Shown here one piece after another: positions 50,678 through 59,040 of a stretch of DNA of 64,000 nt. The stretch is from NCBI RefSeq assembly GCF_007922615.2, contig NZ_CP042301.2, positions 2,480,001 through 2,544,000 on the forward strand. The letters run 5' to 3'. The notes under the pieces are model-generated. The model saw nothing but the letters and a program-made list of their open reading frames with translations, made no database searches and was not told the DNA's origin. This DNA comes from Nitratireductor mangrovi (GTDB lineage Bacteria > Pseudomonadota > Alphaproteobacteria > Rhizobiales > Rhizobiaceae). Every line of letters begins with the position of its first letter. The first letter of the stretch is position 1. Both the position numbers and the translations under genes were made by a program.

Positions 50678-50701
50678 TTCCGCTTCCTCCCGATTGCCCG
50701 C

Positions 50702-50726
50702 ATTATACTCCGGATCGGAGTATAAT
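50702..50726. promoter_or_regulatory. Perfect 25-bp palindromic operator over the acyl-CoA synthetase promoter
   Basis: ATTATACTCCG and CGGAGTATAAT form an 11-bp perfect inverted repeat around GAT. On the minus strand it contains a TATAAT -10 box with TGGCAT 17 bases upstream, so a dimeric repressor (TetR-like by shape) would block the acyl-CoA synthetase promoter. The regulator is not encoded in the window. Confidence 0.65.
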
Positions 50727-50855
50727 GCCACGCAGGAAGTTTAGCACCGGCCCTGCCGCGCGTCGGGCCTTTTTCTTTTTGCTGCATGCCTGCCCGTCTC
50801 CGCGCTGGCGGGCCCCTTCGACACCACTCCCGGAAATTCATCTCCACGGAACGGC

Positions 50856-50881
50856 GGAACCCGAAGCGGCCGCGCCGCGTT
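50856..50881 (+). promoter_or_regulatory. EcfG-type general stress promoter of the DUF892 gene
   Basis: GGAAC, 17 bases, then CGTT: an exact match to the alphaproteobacterial EcfG consensus. A transcript would start near 50888, leaving a leader of about 45 bases before the ATG at 50933. Ferritin-like DUF892 genes are often in the general stress regulon, so the context supports the call. Confidence 0.75.
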
Positions 50882-50932
50882 TGCTGCCGTCACGAGCCCG
50901 ACACGATCCACCCCATCCAAAGGAAATGCACC

Positions 50933-51439
50933 ATGGCGAAGACCAAAACCTTGGAAGACCTCTTCCACGACACGTTGAAGGACATCTATTACGCGGAGCG
51001 CCGCATCCTCAAGGCACTGCCGAAGATGAAGCGCGCCGCGCGGTCCGAGGACCTCAAGGCGGCCTTTGAAAAGCACCAGGAGGAAACCGAAGGCCAGGTT
51101 GAGCGGCTGCGCCAGGTTTTCGAGATTCTCGGCAAGTCGGCGCGCGGGAAGACCTGCGAGGCCATCGAGGGCCTGATCTCGGAAGGCGAGGAGATCATCG
51201 AGGAATTCAAGGACGCGCCCGCTCTCGATGCCGGCCTGATCTCGGCCGCGCAGGCCGTCGAGCATTACGAAATCGCCCGCTACGGCACGCTCAAGCGCTG
51301 GGCCCGTGAGCTCGGCATGAAGGACGCCGCCAAGCTGCTTGACGAAACCCTGCGGCAGGAGGCGAAAACCGACGACGATCTGACCAAGCTGGCCGAGCGG
51401 ACGGTGAACGAAGCCGCGCTGGAGACCGCGACCGCGTAA
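50933..51439 (+). CDS. Ferritin-like DUF892 (YciF-type) protein
   Basis: A 168-residue all-helical protein of the DUF892/YciF ferritin-like family. Segments LEDLFHDTLKDIYYAERRIL, EDLKAAFEKHQEETEGQVER and AAQAVEHYEIARYGTLKRWA carry the metal-binding Glu/His pattern (YxxE, HxxE, ExxxxH). It is expected to bind a diiron centre and to be stress-induced. The mechanism is unknown. AAGGAAA before the ATG at 50933 sets the start. It is expressed from the EcfG-like promoter. Confidence 0.93.
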   Translation: MAKTKTLEDLFHDTLKDIYYAERRILKALPKMKRAARSEDLKAAFEKHQEETEGQVERLRQVFEILGKSARGKTCEAIEGLISEGEEIIEEFKDAPALDAGLISAAQAVEHYEIARYGTLKRWARELGMKDAAKLLDETLRQEAKTDDDLTKLAERTVNEAALETATA

Positions 51440-51554
51440 CAGGCCCGCCACGTAACGGACCGGCGCCGCCCGCGGATGGCCCTGCGCGAACGCTTCTTGC
51501 ATGTCCGCGTCGACATGCAGCGGCTTTGTTGCGGGTCCGCGCGGGCGGAGCCGG

Positions 51555-51578
51555 CCGTTGGCGCAGCTGCGCCAACGG
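51555..51578. repeat. Perfect 24-bp palindrome between DUF892 and hisG
   Basis: CCGTTGGCGCAG is followed directly by its reverse complement, with no loop. It lies between two convergent genes and has no T-run on either side, so it is not a standard terminator. It could be a cruciform or protein-binding site. Confidence 0.7.
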
Positions 51579-51682
51579 GGCGAAGATCACCGAACGCGAC
51601 GCCGGCCAAACCGTCGCCGCCCGGACGCGGACACGTCTGGGCGATCCATTCGCTCCAACCACTTCCACCCGCGTAAGAACTG

Positions 51683-52381
51683 CTAAAGTGCTCGCGCTAC
51701 CCTGTCGCCGATCTCGGCGATCAGCGCCTGCGCCTCTGCGCTGCGCTGCTTCTTCGCCGCCACCAGGCAGGCCTGCGACTTGAGGATCACCCCGTCGTCG
51801 AGCACGCGCAGATGGTTGGCCTTCAGCGTCGAGCCGGTGGTGGTGATGTCGACGATGACGTCGGCCTGGCCGGCCGCCGGCGCGCCCTCGGTGGCGCCGA
51901 GGCTTTCGACGATGCGATAGACCTGGATGCCGTGCATCTGCGAGAAGAACTGCTGGGTCAGCCGCCAGTATTTGGTGGCGATCCTCAGCCGGCGCCCGTG
52001 CCGCTGGCGGAAATCGGCGGCGACGTCGTCGAGGTCGGCCATGGAGGCGACGTCGAGCCAGATGTCGGGGACCGCCACCACCACGTCGGCGCGCCCGAAA
52101 CCGAGCCGGGCCGCGACCGCCACCTTGGCCTCCCAGTCGGCCAGCCCCTCCCGCACCAGGTCTTCGCCGGTCACGCCGAGATCGACCGCGCCGCGGCCGA
52201 GCTCGCCCGCGATCTCCGAGGCCGACAGGAAGGCGACCTCGATCCCGTCATGGCCCTCGATGCGGGCACGGTAGCGGCGCTGGTCCTCGGGCTCGACCAC
52301 CGCCAGACCGGCACGCGCAAACACCGCCAGCGCCTCCTCGCGCAGCCGCCCCTTCGACGGCAGGGCAAGCGTGACGGTCAT
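51683..52381 (-). CDS. hisG: ATP phosphoribosyltransferase, short catalytic form (HisG-S)
   Basis: A 232-residue short-form HisG, the first enzyme of histidine synthesis (ATP plus PRPP). It starts [18 protein letters not shown], with [12 protein letters not shown] and the PRPP-binding DIVVDITTTG-like segment [15 protein letters not shown]. It lacks the C-terminal regulatory domain of long HisG, so it needs HisZ, which is encoded nearby. GGAAAGGAGG before the ATG is a strong Shine-Dalgarno. It is the last his gene here and is separated from hisZ by a repeat-flanked DUF559 element. Confidence 0.95.
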   Translation of the reverse strand: MTVTLALPSKGRLREEALAVFARAGLAVVEPEDQRRYRARIEGHDGIEVAFLSASEIAGELGRGAVDLGVTGEDLVREGLADWEAKVAVAARLGFGRADVVVAVPDIWLDVASMADLDDVAADFRQRHGRRLRIATKYWRLTQQFFSQMHGIQVYRIVESLGATEGAPAAGQADVIVDITTTGSTLKANHLRVLDDGVILKSQACLVAAKKQRSAEAQALIAEIGDRVARAL

Positions 52382-52401
52382 GCGCGCCTCCTTTCCCTGT
52401 T

Positions 52402-52456
52402 CCTCGCCCCCGCGAAGCGGGGGAGAGGTGGCGAGCGCAGCGAGCCGGAGAGGGGG
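52402..52456 (+). repeat. Palindromic repeat family A, left copy
   Basis: The core arm at 52402-52432 begins CCTCGCCCCCGCGAAGCGGG and is an exact reverse complement of 52912-52942. It contains the hairpin CCCCCGC GAA GCGGGGG and ends in the G-rich CGGAGAGGGGG. It lies 20 bp upstream of the hisG start, in the former leader of hisG. Confidence 0.85.
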
Positions 52457-52460
52457 ACCG

Positions 52461-52964
52461 TCACCGCTCGCCCTCCCGGTGCCCTTCGGCGACGAACCGC
52501 ACATCTGTGGCAACAGCATCCTGCGCCAATCGTCCCTCCAGGGCCGCGAGTATCGTTTCGCAGACGCTACGCAGTTCCCTGACTGCGTCCTGACTCCAGA
52601 ACCGCAGCACCGACCAGCCTTCCCGGCGCATGAACTCGTCTCGACGGCGGTCGCTAGTGCTGTCGGCATGCTGAGAGCCGTCGAGTTCAACGGCGAGCTT
52701 TTGGCTTCGGCAGGCGAAGTCTGCAAAGTAGGGACCAAGGGGCATCTGGCGGACAAACTTGTAGCCGCCGAGTTTCTTCGCCTTCAGTTCGTCCCAGAGC
52801 ATCGCTTCGGCCATGTTGCCGCCGCGGCGCAGTTCGCGGGCACGTGCAACGCCGCCAGGGGAGCGTCGGCTTGGCTGGACTGCCCCCCTCTCCGTCTCGG
52901 GGTGTGCCCGAGCCACCTCTCCCCCGCTTCGCGGGGGCGAGGAATTCCTGTTGCCCGCAATCAT
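52461..52964 (-). CDS. DUF559 endonuclease-like protein
   Basis: A 167-residue protein with a Vsr-like DUF559 domain, a PD-(D/E)xK-type nuclease fold. From about residue 40 the domain reads [40 protein letters not shown] and [10 protein letters not shown] with the acidic residues. The first ATG at 52964 overlaps the hisZ stop (ATGA), while its first 27 codons run through the flanking repeat; an internal ATG at 52814 would give a domain-only protein without a clear Shine-Dalgarno. It may be coupled to hisZ translation. Target and activity are unknown. Confidence 0.8.
   Translation of the reverse strand: MIAGNRNSSPPRSGGEVARAHPETERGAVQPSRRSPGGVARARELRRGGNMAEAMLWDELKAKKLGGYKFVRQMPLGPYFADFACRSQKLAVELDGSQHADSTSDRRRDEFMRREGWSVLRFWSQDAVRELRSVCETILAALEGRLAQDAVATDVRFVAEGHREGER
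52884..52942 (-). repeat. Palindromic repeat family A, right copy
   Basis: Inverted copy of the element at 52402-52456. The 31-bp core (52912-52942) is identical in reverse complement, the other end reads CCCCCTCTCCG, and between them is a second hairpin CTCGGG CACA CCCGAG absent from the left copy. It lies within the first codons of the DUF559 frame and directly follows hisZ. Confidence 0.85.
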
Positions 52965-54079
52965 CGCCCCTCCCCCCGCAACGCCTCGATGCGGTCGAGC
53001 CAGACCGAGAAGCCGACGCCGGGAATCGGTTTTTGCGCCCCCAGCAGCGTCAGCAGCCGGTCGTAGCGGCCGCCGCCGGCGAGCGGCCGTTCGCCACCCG
53101 TGGCCGATATCTCGAACACCAGCCCGGTATAATAATCGAGCGGCCGCCCGAACGCCGCGTCATAGCCGACCGGCGCCTCGGCGAGCCCGTGTTCGGCGAT
53201 CGCTGCCGCGCGGGCGGCGAAATTGTCGAGTGCGGCCCCCAGCGACAGGCCGGCGCCGTCCGAAAAAGCCCTGAGCGCGTCGGAGGCCTCGGCCAGCGGC
53301 ACGTGTATCGCCAGAAAGCGCTTCAGCGCCTCGAAGGCCTCGGCCGACAGCCGCACGCTTCTGAGCTCCGCCTTCTCGATCAGCCGCCGCGCGATCTCGG
53401 CCGGCGTACGCCCCGCGGTCGGCGACAGCCCCGATTCCTCCATGCCGGCGGCAATGTGCCCGGCAAGGCCGTCATGGTCGCCATCGGCGACGAAGGCCGC
53501 GACCGGCGCCGGCAGCGTCGCCACCCTGGGCGGATCGGCGAGGTCGGCAAGGGCCGCCTGCAGCTGCTCCGGCGCGCCGAAGGCGCGCGCCAGCCGCATG
53601 CGCCAGCCGCGCGGCAGGCCGAGCGCGGCCAGCACGGCCTCGAACACGGTCTGGTCGCCGAGCGTGATCGCAAAGGCGCGGCCCGGCAGCGCCCGGCACA
53701 GCAGCGCATGCGCGTCGGCCAGCGAGCGCGCGTCGGCGGCCGCGATGTCGGCCTCGCCGAGGTCCTCGATGCCGGCCTGGAAAAACTCGCTGCCGCCCTC
53801 GCGGCGCTGGCGGAACACCTCGCCCAGATAGGCATAGCGGCGCGGCGTCCCGGCGCGGCTGGCGATGTGGTCGAGGCAGACGGGAATGGTGAATTCCGGC
53901 CGCAGGCAAAGCGTCTCGCCGGTCTCGCTTTCGGTCAGGAAGATGCGCCGGCGCAGATCCTCGCCGGCCATGTCGAGGAACGGCTCCGCCGGCTGGATCA
54001 CGGCGACGTCGACCATCGCCGCCCCGCGCTCGGCAAACAGCGTCTCGATCGCCGCGGCAAAGTCGGGCCGCGCGGTCAT
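52961..54079 (-). CDS. hisZ: ATP phosphoribosyltransferase regulatory subunit HisZ
   Basis: A 372-residue HisZ, a histidyl-tRNA-synthetase-like protein without tRNA charging, required by short HisG and carrying histidine feedback. Motif 2-like [20 protein letters not shown] and the later GGRYDRLL and [15 protein letters not shown] fit. The start [12 protein letters not shown] follows hisS by 124 bp including a repeat. Its stop overlaps the DUF559 ATG. A hisS-hisZ-hisG cluster is usual in rhizobia. Confidence 0.95.
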   Translation of the reverse strand: MTARPDFAAAIETLFAERGAAMVDVAVIQPAEPFLDMAGEDLRRRIFLTESETGETLCLRPEFTIPVCLDHIASRAGTPRRYAYLGEVFRQRREGGSEFFQAGIEDLGEADIAAADARSLADAHALLCRALPGRAFAITLGDQTVFEAVLAALGLPRGWRMRLARAFGAPEQLQAALADLADPPRVATLPAPVAAFVADGDHDGLAGHIAAGMEESGLSPTAGRTPAEIARRLIEKAELRSVRLSAEAFEALKRFLAIHVPLAEASDALRAFSDGAGLSLGAALDNFAARAAAIAEHGLAEAPVGYDAAFGRPLDYYTGLVFEISATGGERPLAGGGRYDRLLTLLGAQKPIPGVGFSVWLDRIEALRGEGR

Positions 54080-54106
54080 GGGCGCGCTCCGGCGTGCTGT
54101 GCGAGG

Positions 54107-54172
54107 GAAGCCGGCAGCACCATCGAAGCCCGGCGAGCGCCGGGACGCTGCCCAGGCAGCGGCGACCCGGCC
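54107..54172 (-). repeat. Palindromic repeat family C between hisZ and hisS
   Basis: Contains GAGCGCCGGGACGCTGC and the stem CGCTGC/GCAGCG, then GACCCGGCC, shared with the copy at 56070-56138. It fills most of the hisZ leader between hisS and hisZ. A G-rich tail resembling family B follows. Edges are approximate. Confidence 0.65.
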
Positions 54173-54203
54173 GGAGGGGGGCGCGAAGCCGCGCAAGCCT
54201 CCA

Positions 54204-55904
54204 TCACCGGCCGTCCCGCTCGGCCTTCTGCGCTTCGATGATGCGCTCGACCGTGGCGACCAGTTCCGCCTCCGGCACCGACACCTGGCCGGGCCGCGCC
54301 TCCTTGTATTCTTCATGGCCGGCGATCGCCCTCGCCTGCCGCGCGCCTTCCACGAGGTCCTTGATCTGCACCTCGCCCCTTTCGCGCTCGTCGCCGCCCT
54401 GGATGACCACGCAAGGGGCGCGGCGGCGGTCGGCATATTTCATCTGCGCCTTCATGCCGGCGCCGCCGAGATACATCTCGGCGCGGATGCCGGCGGCGCG
54501 CAGTTCGGCGACCATCTTCTGGTAGCGGCCGAGGCTGTCGGTATCCTTGTCCATGGCCAGCACGACGACCGGGCCGGCCGCGTCGGCGGCATCGAGCTTG
54601 CCGAGGTTTTTCAGCGCTGTCATCAGCCGCGACACGCCGATCGAAAAACCGGTCGCCGGCACCGGCTCGCCGCGGAAGCGCGACACCAGCCCGTCATAAC
54701 GCCCGCCGCCGCCGACCGAGCCGAACCGCACCACGACGCCGTCCTCGTTGGGTATTTCGGCCAGCAGCTCGGCCTCGTAGACCGGCCCGGTGTAATATTC
54801 GAGCCCGCGGACGACCGAGGGATCGATCAAAACACGATCTTCGTGATAGCCCGCCCTGAATGCCAACGTGGCAATCTCGGCGAGTTCGTTAAGACCTTCG
54901 ACAATCTTACGATTGGCATTGAAGACAAGCGCAAACAAGCTGAGGTTGTCGAGGTTCCACGTGTCGCCGACATCTTCGGGAACCTCGACGAGTTCCATCA
55001 GTGTCTCGCCCTTCCGTCGCATCTCATTTTTGTTCGACTGACCGTCATTCTCCCTTGCACCCCATTTGGTCGGGTGCTCGCGAAACGGCATGGGGAACTG
55101 AACCTTGTCGTCCAGCGCATTGCTGTATCTGATGCCTGCGAGCGTTTCCTTGAAGTTTGCCAGCTCGATCAACGGCTGGATCTGCTCCTGATCCAGCCCG
55201 GCGCCAGTCGTAAAATCGCCCTCGCCCTCCTTGCCGCCGTCCCAGCGGCCTTCACCGAGCAGCAGCTTCACGCCCTCGGGGCCGAACTTGTCGAGCTTGT
55301 CGATCGCCCTCAGCACCGTCAGCCGGCGCCCGGCATTCTCCTCGCCGCCGAGCCCGATCGCCTCCATGACGCCATCGAGCACCTTGCGGTTGTTGACCCG
55401 GATCACATAGTCGCCGCGCTTGATCCCGACCGCTTCCATCACGTCGGCCATCATCATCGCCATCTCGGCGTCGGCGGCCACTCCCGGCGTGCCGACCGTG
55501 TCGGCGTCGAACTGCATGAACTGGCGGAACCGTCCCGGCCCCGGCTTCTCGTTGCGGAAAACCCAGCCGGCGCGGTAGCTGCGGTAGGGTTTGGCCAGCC
55601 GCTCGAAATTCTCCGCCACATAGCGCGCCAGCGGCGCCGTCAGGTCGTAGCGCAGCGACAGCCACTGCTCGTCATCGTCCTGGAAGGAGAAAACGCCCTC
55701 GTTCGGCCGGTCCTGGTCGGGCAGGAACTTGCCGAGCGCGTCGGTGTATTCGATCAGCGGCGTCTCCACCGGCTCGAAACCGTAGAGCTCGTAGACGGCG
55801 CGGATCTTGGCGCACATCTCGTCGACGGCGCGGATATCGGCCGGCGTGCGGTCCACCAGCCCGCGCGGCAGCCGCGCCTTCATCTTGATCGGTTTGCCGC
55901 TCAT
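54204..55904 (-). CDS. hisS: Histidyl-tRNA synthetase with an in-frame insertion
   Basis: A 566-residue HisS, class II, about 60 residues longer than typical rhizobial HisS (around 500). Motif 2 ([20 protein letters not shown]), the HisA segment [16 protein letters not shown] and motif 3 ([10 protein letters not shown]) are intact. The extra residues lie between GAGLDQEQI and the NELAEIATL segment, and the DNA coding them (about 54850-55170) is AT-richer than its surroundings (28 G/C of 60 in the line starting 54901). It charges tRNA-His in translation. Whether the insertion is functional is unknown. Confidence 0.94.
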   Translation of the reverse strand: MSGKPIKMKARLPRGLVDRTPADIRAVDEMCAKIRAVYELYGFEPVETPLIEYTDALGKFLPDQDRPNEGVFSFQDDDEQWLSLRYDLTAPLARYVAENFERLAKPYRSYRAGWVFRNEKPGPGRFRQFMQFDADTVGTPGVAADAEMAMMMADVMEAVGIKRGDYVIRVNNRKVLDGVMEAIGLGGEENAGRRLTVLRAIDKLDKFGPEGVKLLLGEGRWDGGKEGEGDFTTGAGLDQEQIQPLIELANFKETLAGIRYSNALDDKVQFPMPFREHPTKWGARENDGQSNKNEMRRKGETLMELVEVPEDVGDTWNLDNLSLFALVFNANRKIVEGLNELAEIATLAFRAGYHEDRVLIDPSVVRGLEYYTGPVYEAELLAEIPNEDGVVVRFGSVGGGGRYDGLVSRFRGEPVPATGFSIGVSRLMTALKNLGKLDAADAAGPVVVLAMDKDTDSLGRYQKMVAELRAAGIRAEMYLGGAGMKAQMKYADRRRAPCVVIQGGDERERGEVQIKDLVEGARQARAIAGHEEYKEARPGQVSVPEAELVATVERIIEAQKAERDGR

Positions 55905-56018
55905 GATTTTGTGCTTTCCGGCATGACGTTCTGGCCCGGCAATACGGGCAGGCGCCGTGTAGCCCATGCACCACGGGGCGGCAAGGGTCGGGCGCGTTTG
56001 GCGCCGGCCAGTGCGGCC

Positions 56019-56163
56019 GGCCAATCTCCCTCCTTGTGGGGGGCGAGCCGCCGGTTCGCGAAGCGAATCCGTCGTGCCGGTGGCACGATGGAAGGCCGAC
56101 GAGCGCCGGGACGCTGCGAAAGCAGCGGGGACCCGGCCTCCGGCAGGACAGTGGGGGTGCGAA
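56019..56163 (+). repeat. Family B palindromic repeat split by a family C insertion
   Basis: The left part (56019-56043) reads GGCCAATCTCCCTCCTTGTG and the right part (56139-56163) CTCCGGCAGGACAGTGGGGG, which are contiguous in the copy at 56923-56971. The 95 bp between them include the family C repeat. This is nested insertion seen directly in the sequence. Confidence 0.75.
56070..56138 (+). repeat. Palindromic repeat family C, nested copy
   Basis: Shares GAGCGCCGGGACGCTGC (56101-56117), the GCAGCG arm and GACCCGGCC with 54107-54172, in the same plus-strand orientation. It forms the stem CGCTGC-GAAA-GCAGCG. Edges are approximate. Confidence 0.65.
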
Positions 56164-56922
56164 AGGGCACCGCCCCTCGCGAACCCGCTTCGCCTAGAAA
56201 ATCACCTCCGCCCTGCTCGTCGGAACAGCCGCATCTCCAGCGTGAACGCATTCCCGCCTCCCCCCACCCCAACCCCTCGTTCCTGCTCACTATTCGCTAT
56301 TCACGACTCCCTTTTCGTCCACGCCCTCACCGGCGCGGCTAACATCGTCCCACCTTCCGCACGGGAACGCGGGTCGCGAACCGGGCGAGCGTGGCGGAGG
56401 CGGTGCCGGACCGGCGGCGTGAAAGGTGACGTCGCTGGGCGATGAGCCCCCAGGTCCGGGCCCCAGGGTGAGATGCGGGGCCGACAGGGTTCCGGTCGCG
56501 AGGCCACCGGCTTTGCGAGTGCCGTCTCGAAAGGACGGCAACGCGCATCTGCACAACCGGGCAAGAACACCGGCGGGGCGCGGAGGACCGCGCCACGTAA
56601 TTTCTAGCGAAGGCAGGGACCCCGCGCCCCGCTTCCCTTTCAATGGCCAGACGCGTTTGGCGGGCGTGGTAGTGAGGAGTGCTGGCCGAAGGCCACGAAA
56701 AGCCAACGATTTGGTTTTTCGAGCGACGAACGTCAGGAGCCCAAGCGGAGGGCAGGCCCATGCCGCAAGCCCGACCGGCCAGCCGCGATGCGCAGCGAAG
56801 CGGAGCACGCAAAGGGAAGAGCGGCCTGATGGCCCGCCCGCGCGGAGCCGGTGAGCGGAGCGAACTCGGCGTGAGCGAAAGGAGACAACGCGGGCACGAG
56901 GAAAGACGCCACGAGCGCGGCC

Positions 56923-56971
56923 GGCCAATCTCCCTCCTTGTGGGGGAGATGTCCGGCAGGACAGAGGGGGG
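56923..56971 (+). repeat. Family B palindromic repeat
   Basis: GGCCAATCTCCCTCCTTGTG continues to a GGGGGAGAT arm, then TCCGGCAGGACAGAGGGGGG. The first part folds as a stem around CTTG; the tail is the common G-run. Intact copy of the split repeat at 56019-56163. Confidence 0.8.
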
Positions 56972-57119
56972 TGCGAAGGAATGCAGACGTCTCCGCCAGC
57001 AACGCAAGTCAAGATGGGGCAGACCAACGGAGCACCCCGCGTTGCTGTGATCCGCGACCCACAGGGGAGGATGGGGGCGGAGCCAAGTTGTGAGCGAAAG
57101 GAGTTGCCCTGAAAGTCAG

Positions 57120-57165
57120 CCCCCCTCTGGCCTGCCGGCCATCTCCCCCACAAGGGGGGAGATCG
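57120..57165 (-). repeat. Family B palindromic repeat, inverted copy
   Basis: The reverse complement matches the 56923-56971 copy in ATCTCCCyCCTTGTGGGGGA, CCGGCAGGnCAGAGGGGGG. It lies 8 bp after the tag stop codon on the same strand and could affect transcription end. Confidence 0.8.
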
Positions 57166-57172
57166 GCTGTCG

Positions 57173-57808
57173 TCACCGCGGGCGCTTGAACTGCTCGCGT
57201 TCCAGTTCCACCACCGGCCGGCACACGCAGCCCTCGATATGATCGTTGACCAGCCCCATCGCCTGCATGAAGGCATAGACCGTGGTCGGGCCGACGAAGG
57301 ACCAGCCGCGCTTTTTCAGCTCCTTGGAGATCAGCGTCGAGGTCGACGTCTTCGGATTGGCGGTAAGCGTGGCGTGGTCGACCACCTTCGGCCGTTCCTC
57401 CGGCCCCGGCTCGAAGCGCCAGAACCAGGCCGCCAGCGAGCCGGCCTCGTCGGCGAGTTCGCGCGCCCGGCGCGCATTGTTGATCGCCGATTCGATCTTG
57501 CCGCGGTGGCGCACGATGCCGGCATTGGTCAACAGCCGCTCGACGTCGCGCTGGGTGAACAGCGCCAGCCGGTCGAAATGGAAATTGTCGAAGGCCTCGC
57601 GGAAATTCTCTCGCTTTCTCAGGATGGTGATCCACGACAGGCCCGACTGGAAACCTTCCAGGCAGATCTTCTCGAACAGCCGCCGGTCGTCGGCGACCGG
57701 ACGGCCCCACTCCTCGTCGTGGTAGCGGCGGTAGAAATCGTCATTGCCGTGCCAGAAGCAGCGCATGGCGCCGTCCGGGCCCTCGATCAGTCCGGTCTTT
57801 TCGCTCAT
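57173..57808 (-). CDS. tag: DNA-3-methyladenine glycosylase I
   Basis: A 211-residue Tag enzyme removing 3-methyladenine from alkylated DNA in base excision repair. It shows the N-terminal Zn/active segment MRCFWHGNDDFYRRYHDEEW (GRP follows), LFEKICLEGFQSGLSWITIL with the catalytic HhH-type pocket, and FVGPTTVYAFMQAMGLVNDH with the C-terminal metal ligands. The start MSEKTGLIEG lies on an ATG in a good frame. It is divergent from the L,D-transpeptidase gene across 229 bp. Confidence 0.95.
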   Translation of the reverse strand: MSEKTGLIEGPDGAMRCFWHGNDDFYRRYHDEEWGRPVADDRRLFEKICLEGFQSGLSWITILRKRENFREAFDNFHFDRLALFTQRDVERLLTNAGIVRHRGKIESAINNARRARELADEAGSLAAWFWRFEPGPEERPKVVDHATLTANPKTSTSTLISKELKKRGWSFVGPTTVYAFMQAMGLVNDHIEGCVCRPVVELEREQFKRPR

Positions 57809-58037
57809 CGTGCGGGGGAAATCCGTCTCTTGACGCAAATTGCCTTCGTTAAGCCGGCCTTTACCAGATTCCTGAACCGGGCGGTAACCACACCGGAATC
57901 TTTCCTGCCAGATCGGCATTTTAGCGTTCCCGATTCACCATTCCGACTCCGCCGCGCCGCGACAATTGCCGTGGTTCCGGGCGCTTCCCCTCGTTTCGCG
58001 CCCGGCTCGTCAGGCGATTTTGTGGAGTGTACGTCCG

Positions 58038-58847
58038 ATGAAATTCCTTTCCGTTATTGCCGGCGCAGCTGCGCTGGCCATCCTCGCATCCGGCGCCTCG
58101 GCGGGCGAGCGCTACGGCAAGCGGCCACCGCTCACGGTGAGCCCCGACCTCAGCGCGCCGTGGGTCATGCAATTGAAGCGCAAGCCGGGTGCCGCGCGCC
58201 GCGCCGCCGAAGCGCGCGCCATGGAACGCGTGCGCCAGGTCATGGACCAGCCGCGCCCGGCCTATGTGCGCCGTGGCATCTTCTATGACCGCGACGCCGC
58301 GCAGCCGTATGCTGGCTCCGACTATCGCGAGCGCCAGCTGCGCACCGCCGCGGTGGTGCGGCCCGAGCGCAAGCCGGTCCAGCCGCAGATGAACCCGATC
58401 TACCTGCCGCAGACCGTCGACTATGACGGGCCGGAGAAGGCCGGCACCATCGTCATCGATACGACGCAGAACTTCCTCTATCACGTGCAGGCCGGCGGCA
58501 AGGCGCGCCGCTATGGCGTTGGCACCGGCAAGCCGGGCTTCGAATGGGCCGGCACCCACAAGGTTACCCAGAAGCGGGTCTGGCCCGACTGGCGCCCGCC
58601 GGCGGAAATGATCGCCCGCGAGCGCGCCAAGGGCCGCATCCTGCCCGTCCACATGAAGGGCGGGCCCGCCAACCCGCTCGGCGCGCGCGCGCTCTATCTC
58701 GGCTCGACGCTCTACCGCATCCACGGCACCAACCAGCCCTGGACCATCGGCCAGGCGGTGTCCTCGGGCTGCATCCGCATGCGCAACGAGGACGTGATCG
58801 AGCTTTACGAACGCGTCAGCGTCGGCACCAGGGTCGTGGTCAGGTGA
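58038..58847 (+). CDS. L,D-transpeptidase (YkuD domain)
   Basis: A 269-residue periplasmic protein with a cleavable signal (AAALAILASGASAGER). The catalytic YkuD domain covers about residues 140-265, with IHGTNQPWTIGQAVSSGCIR and the active Cys in SSGCIRM. It crosslinks peptidoglycan stems (3-3) or attaches outer-membrane proteins to the wall. In rhizobia many such proteins are made, consistent with polar growth. A CtrA-like box (TTAA-N7-TTTA) is at 57849-57863. Confidence 0.93.
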   Translation: MKFLSVIAGAAALAILASGASAGERYGKRPPLTVSPDLSAPWVMQLKRKPGAARRAAEARAMERVRQVMDQPRPAYVRRGIFYDRDAAQPYAGSDYRERQLRTAAVVRPERKPVQPQMNPIYLPQTVDYDGPEKAGTIVIDTTQNFLYHVQAGGKARRYGVGTGKPGFEWAGTHKVTQKRVWPDWRPPAEMIARERAKGRILPVHMKGGPANPLGARALYLGSTLYRIHGTNQPWTIGQAVSSGCIRMRNEDVIELYERVSVGTRVVVR

Positions 58848-59040
58848 AGGCTCGGCGGTCATGCGTTCGACGCGTCACCGCCGGCATGAAATCCGCAGCG
58901 GGGGCGGCCGGCTCGGACGTGCCGGCCGGACAGCGCGGCCGAGGGCGGTGCGTCGAGGGGGCGCGCCGCCCTTGACATTCGACAAAGGCGACTACGTCGG
59001 CCGCTTGCCCGGCGACCGGTCTGCCTAGAAAGGACCCGAG

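Larger units (their letters stand above)
52402..52942. mobile_element. Candidate repeat-flanked DUF559 mobile unit inside the hisZ-hisG junction
   Basis: Two palindromic repeats in inverted orientation (52402-52456 and 52884-52942) share a perfect 31-bp core arm and enclose a DUF559 endonuclease-like gene. The whole unit is 541 bp and lies just between hisZ and hisG, which are normally adjacent. No transposase is present. The arrangement resembles a REP-type element with its own nuclease; mobility is inferred, not shown. Confidence 0.6.
55905..57172. other. 1.27-kb gene-free region with clustered palindromic repeats
   Basis: No convincing gene is present. Long minus and plus frames are low-complexity, rich in Arg, Pro, Gly and Ser, and lack domains. 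Instead there are repeat copies at 56019-56163 (with a family C insertion), 56923-56971 and 57120-57165. The middle part (about 56200-56900) is unique sequence with no recognised feature. The hisS promoter must lie near the left end of this region, just upstream of 55904. Confidence 0.65.

Noticed and set aside
56290..57276. Minus-strand 328-residue frame in the repeat region
   Set aside because: It reads across two palindromic repeats and into the end of tag in another frame, with no recognised domain and low complexity.
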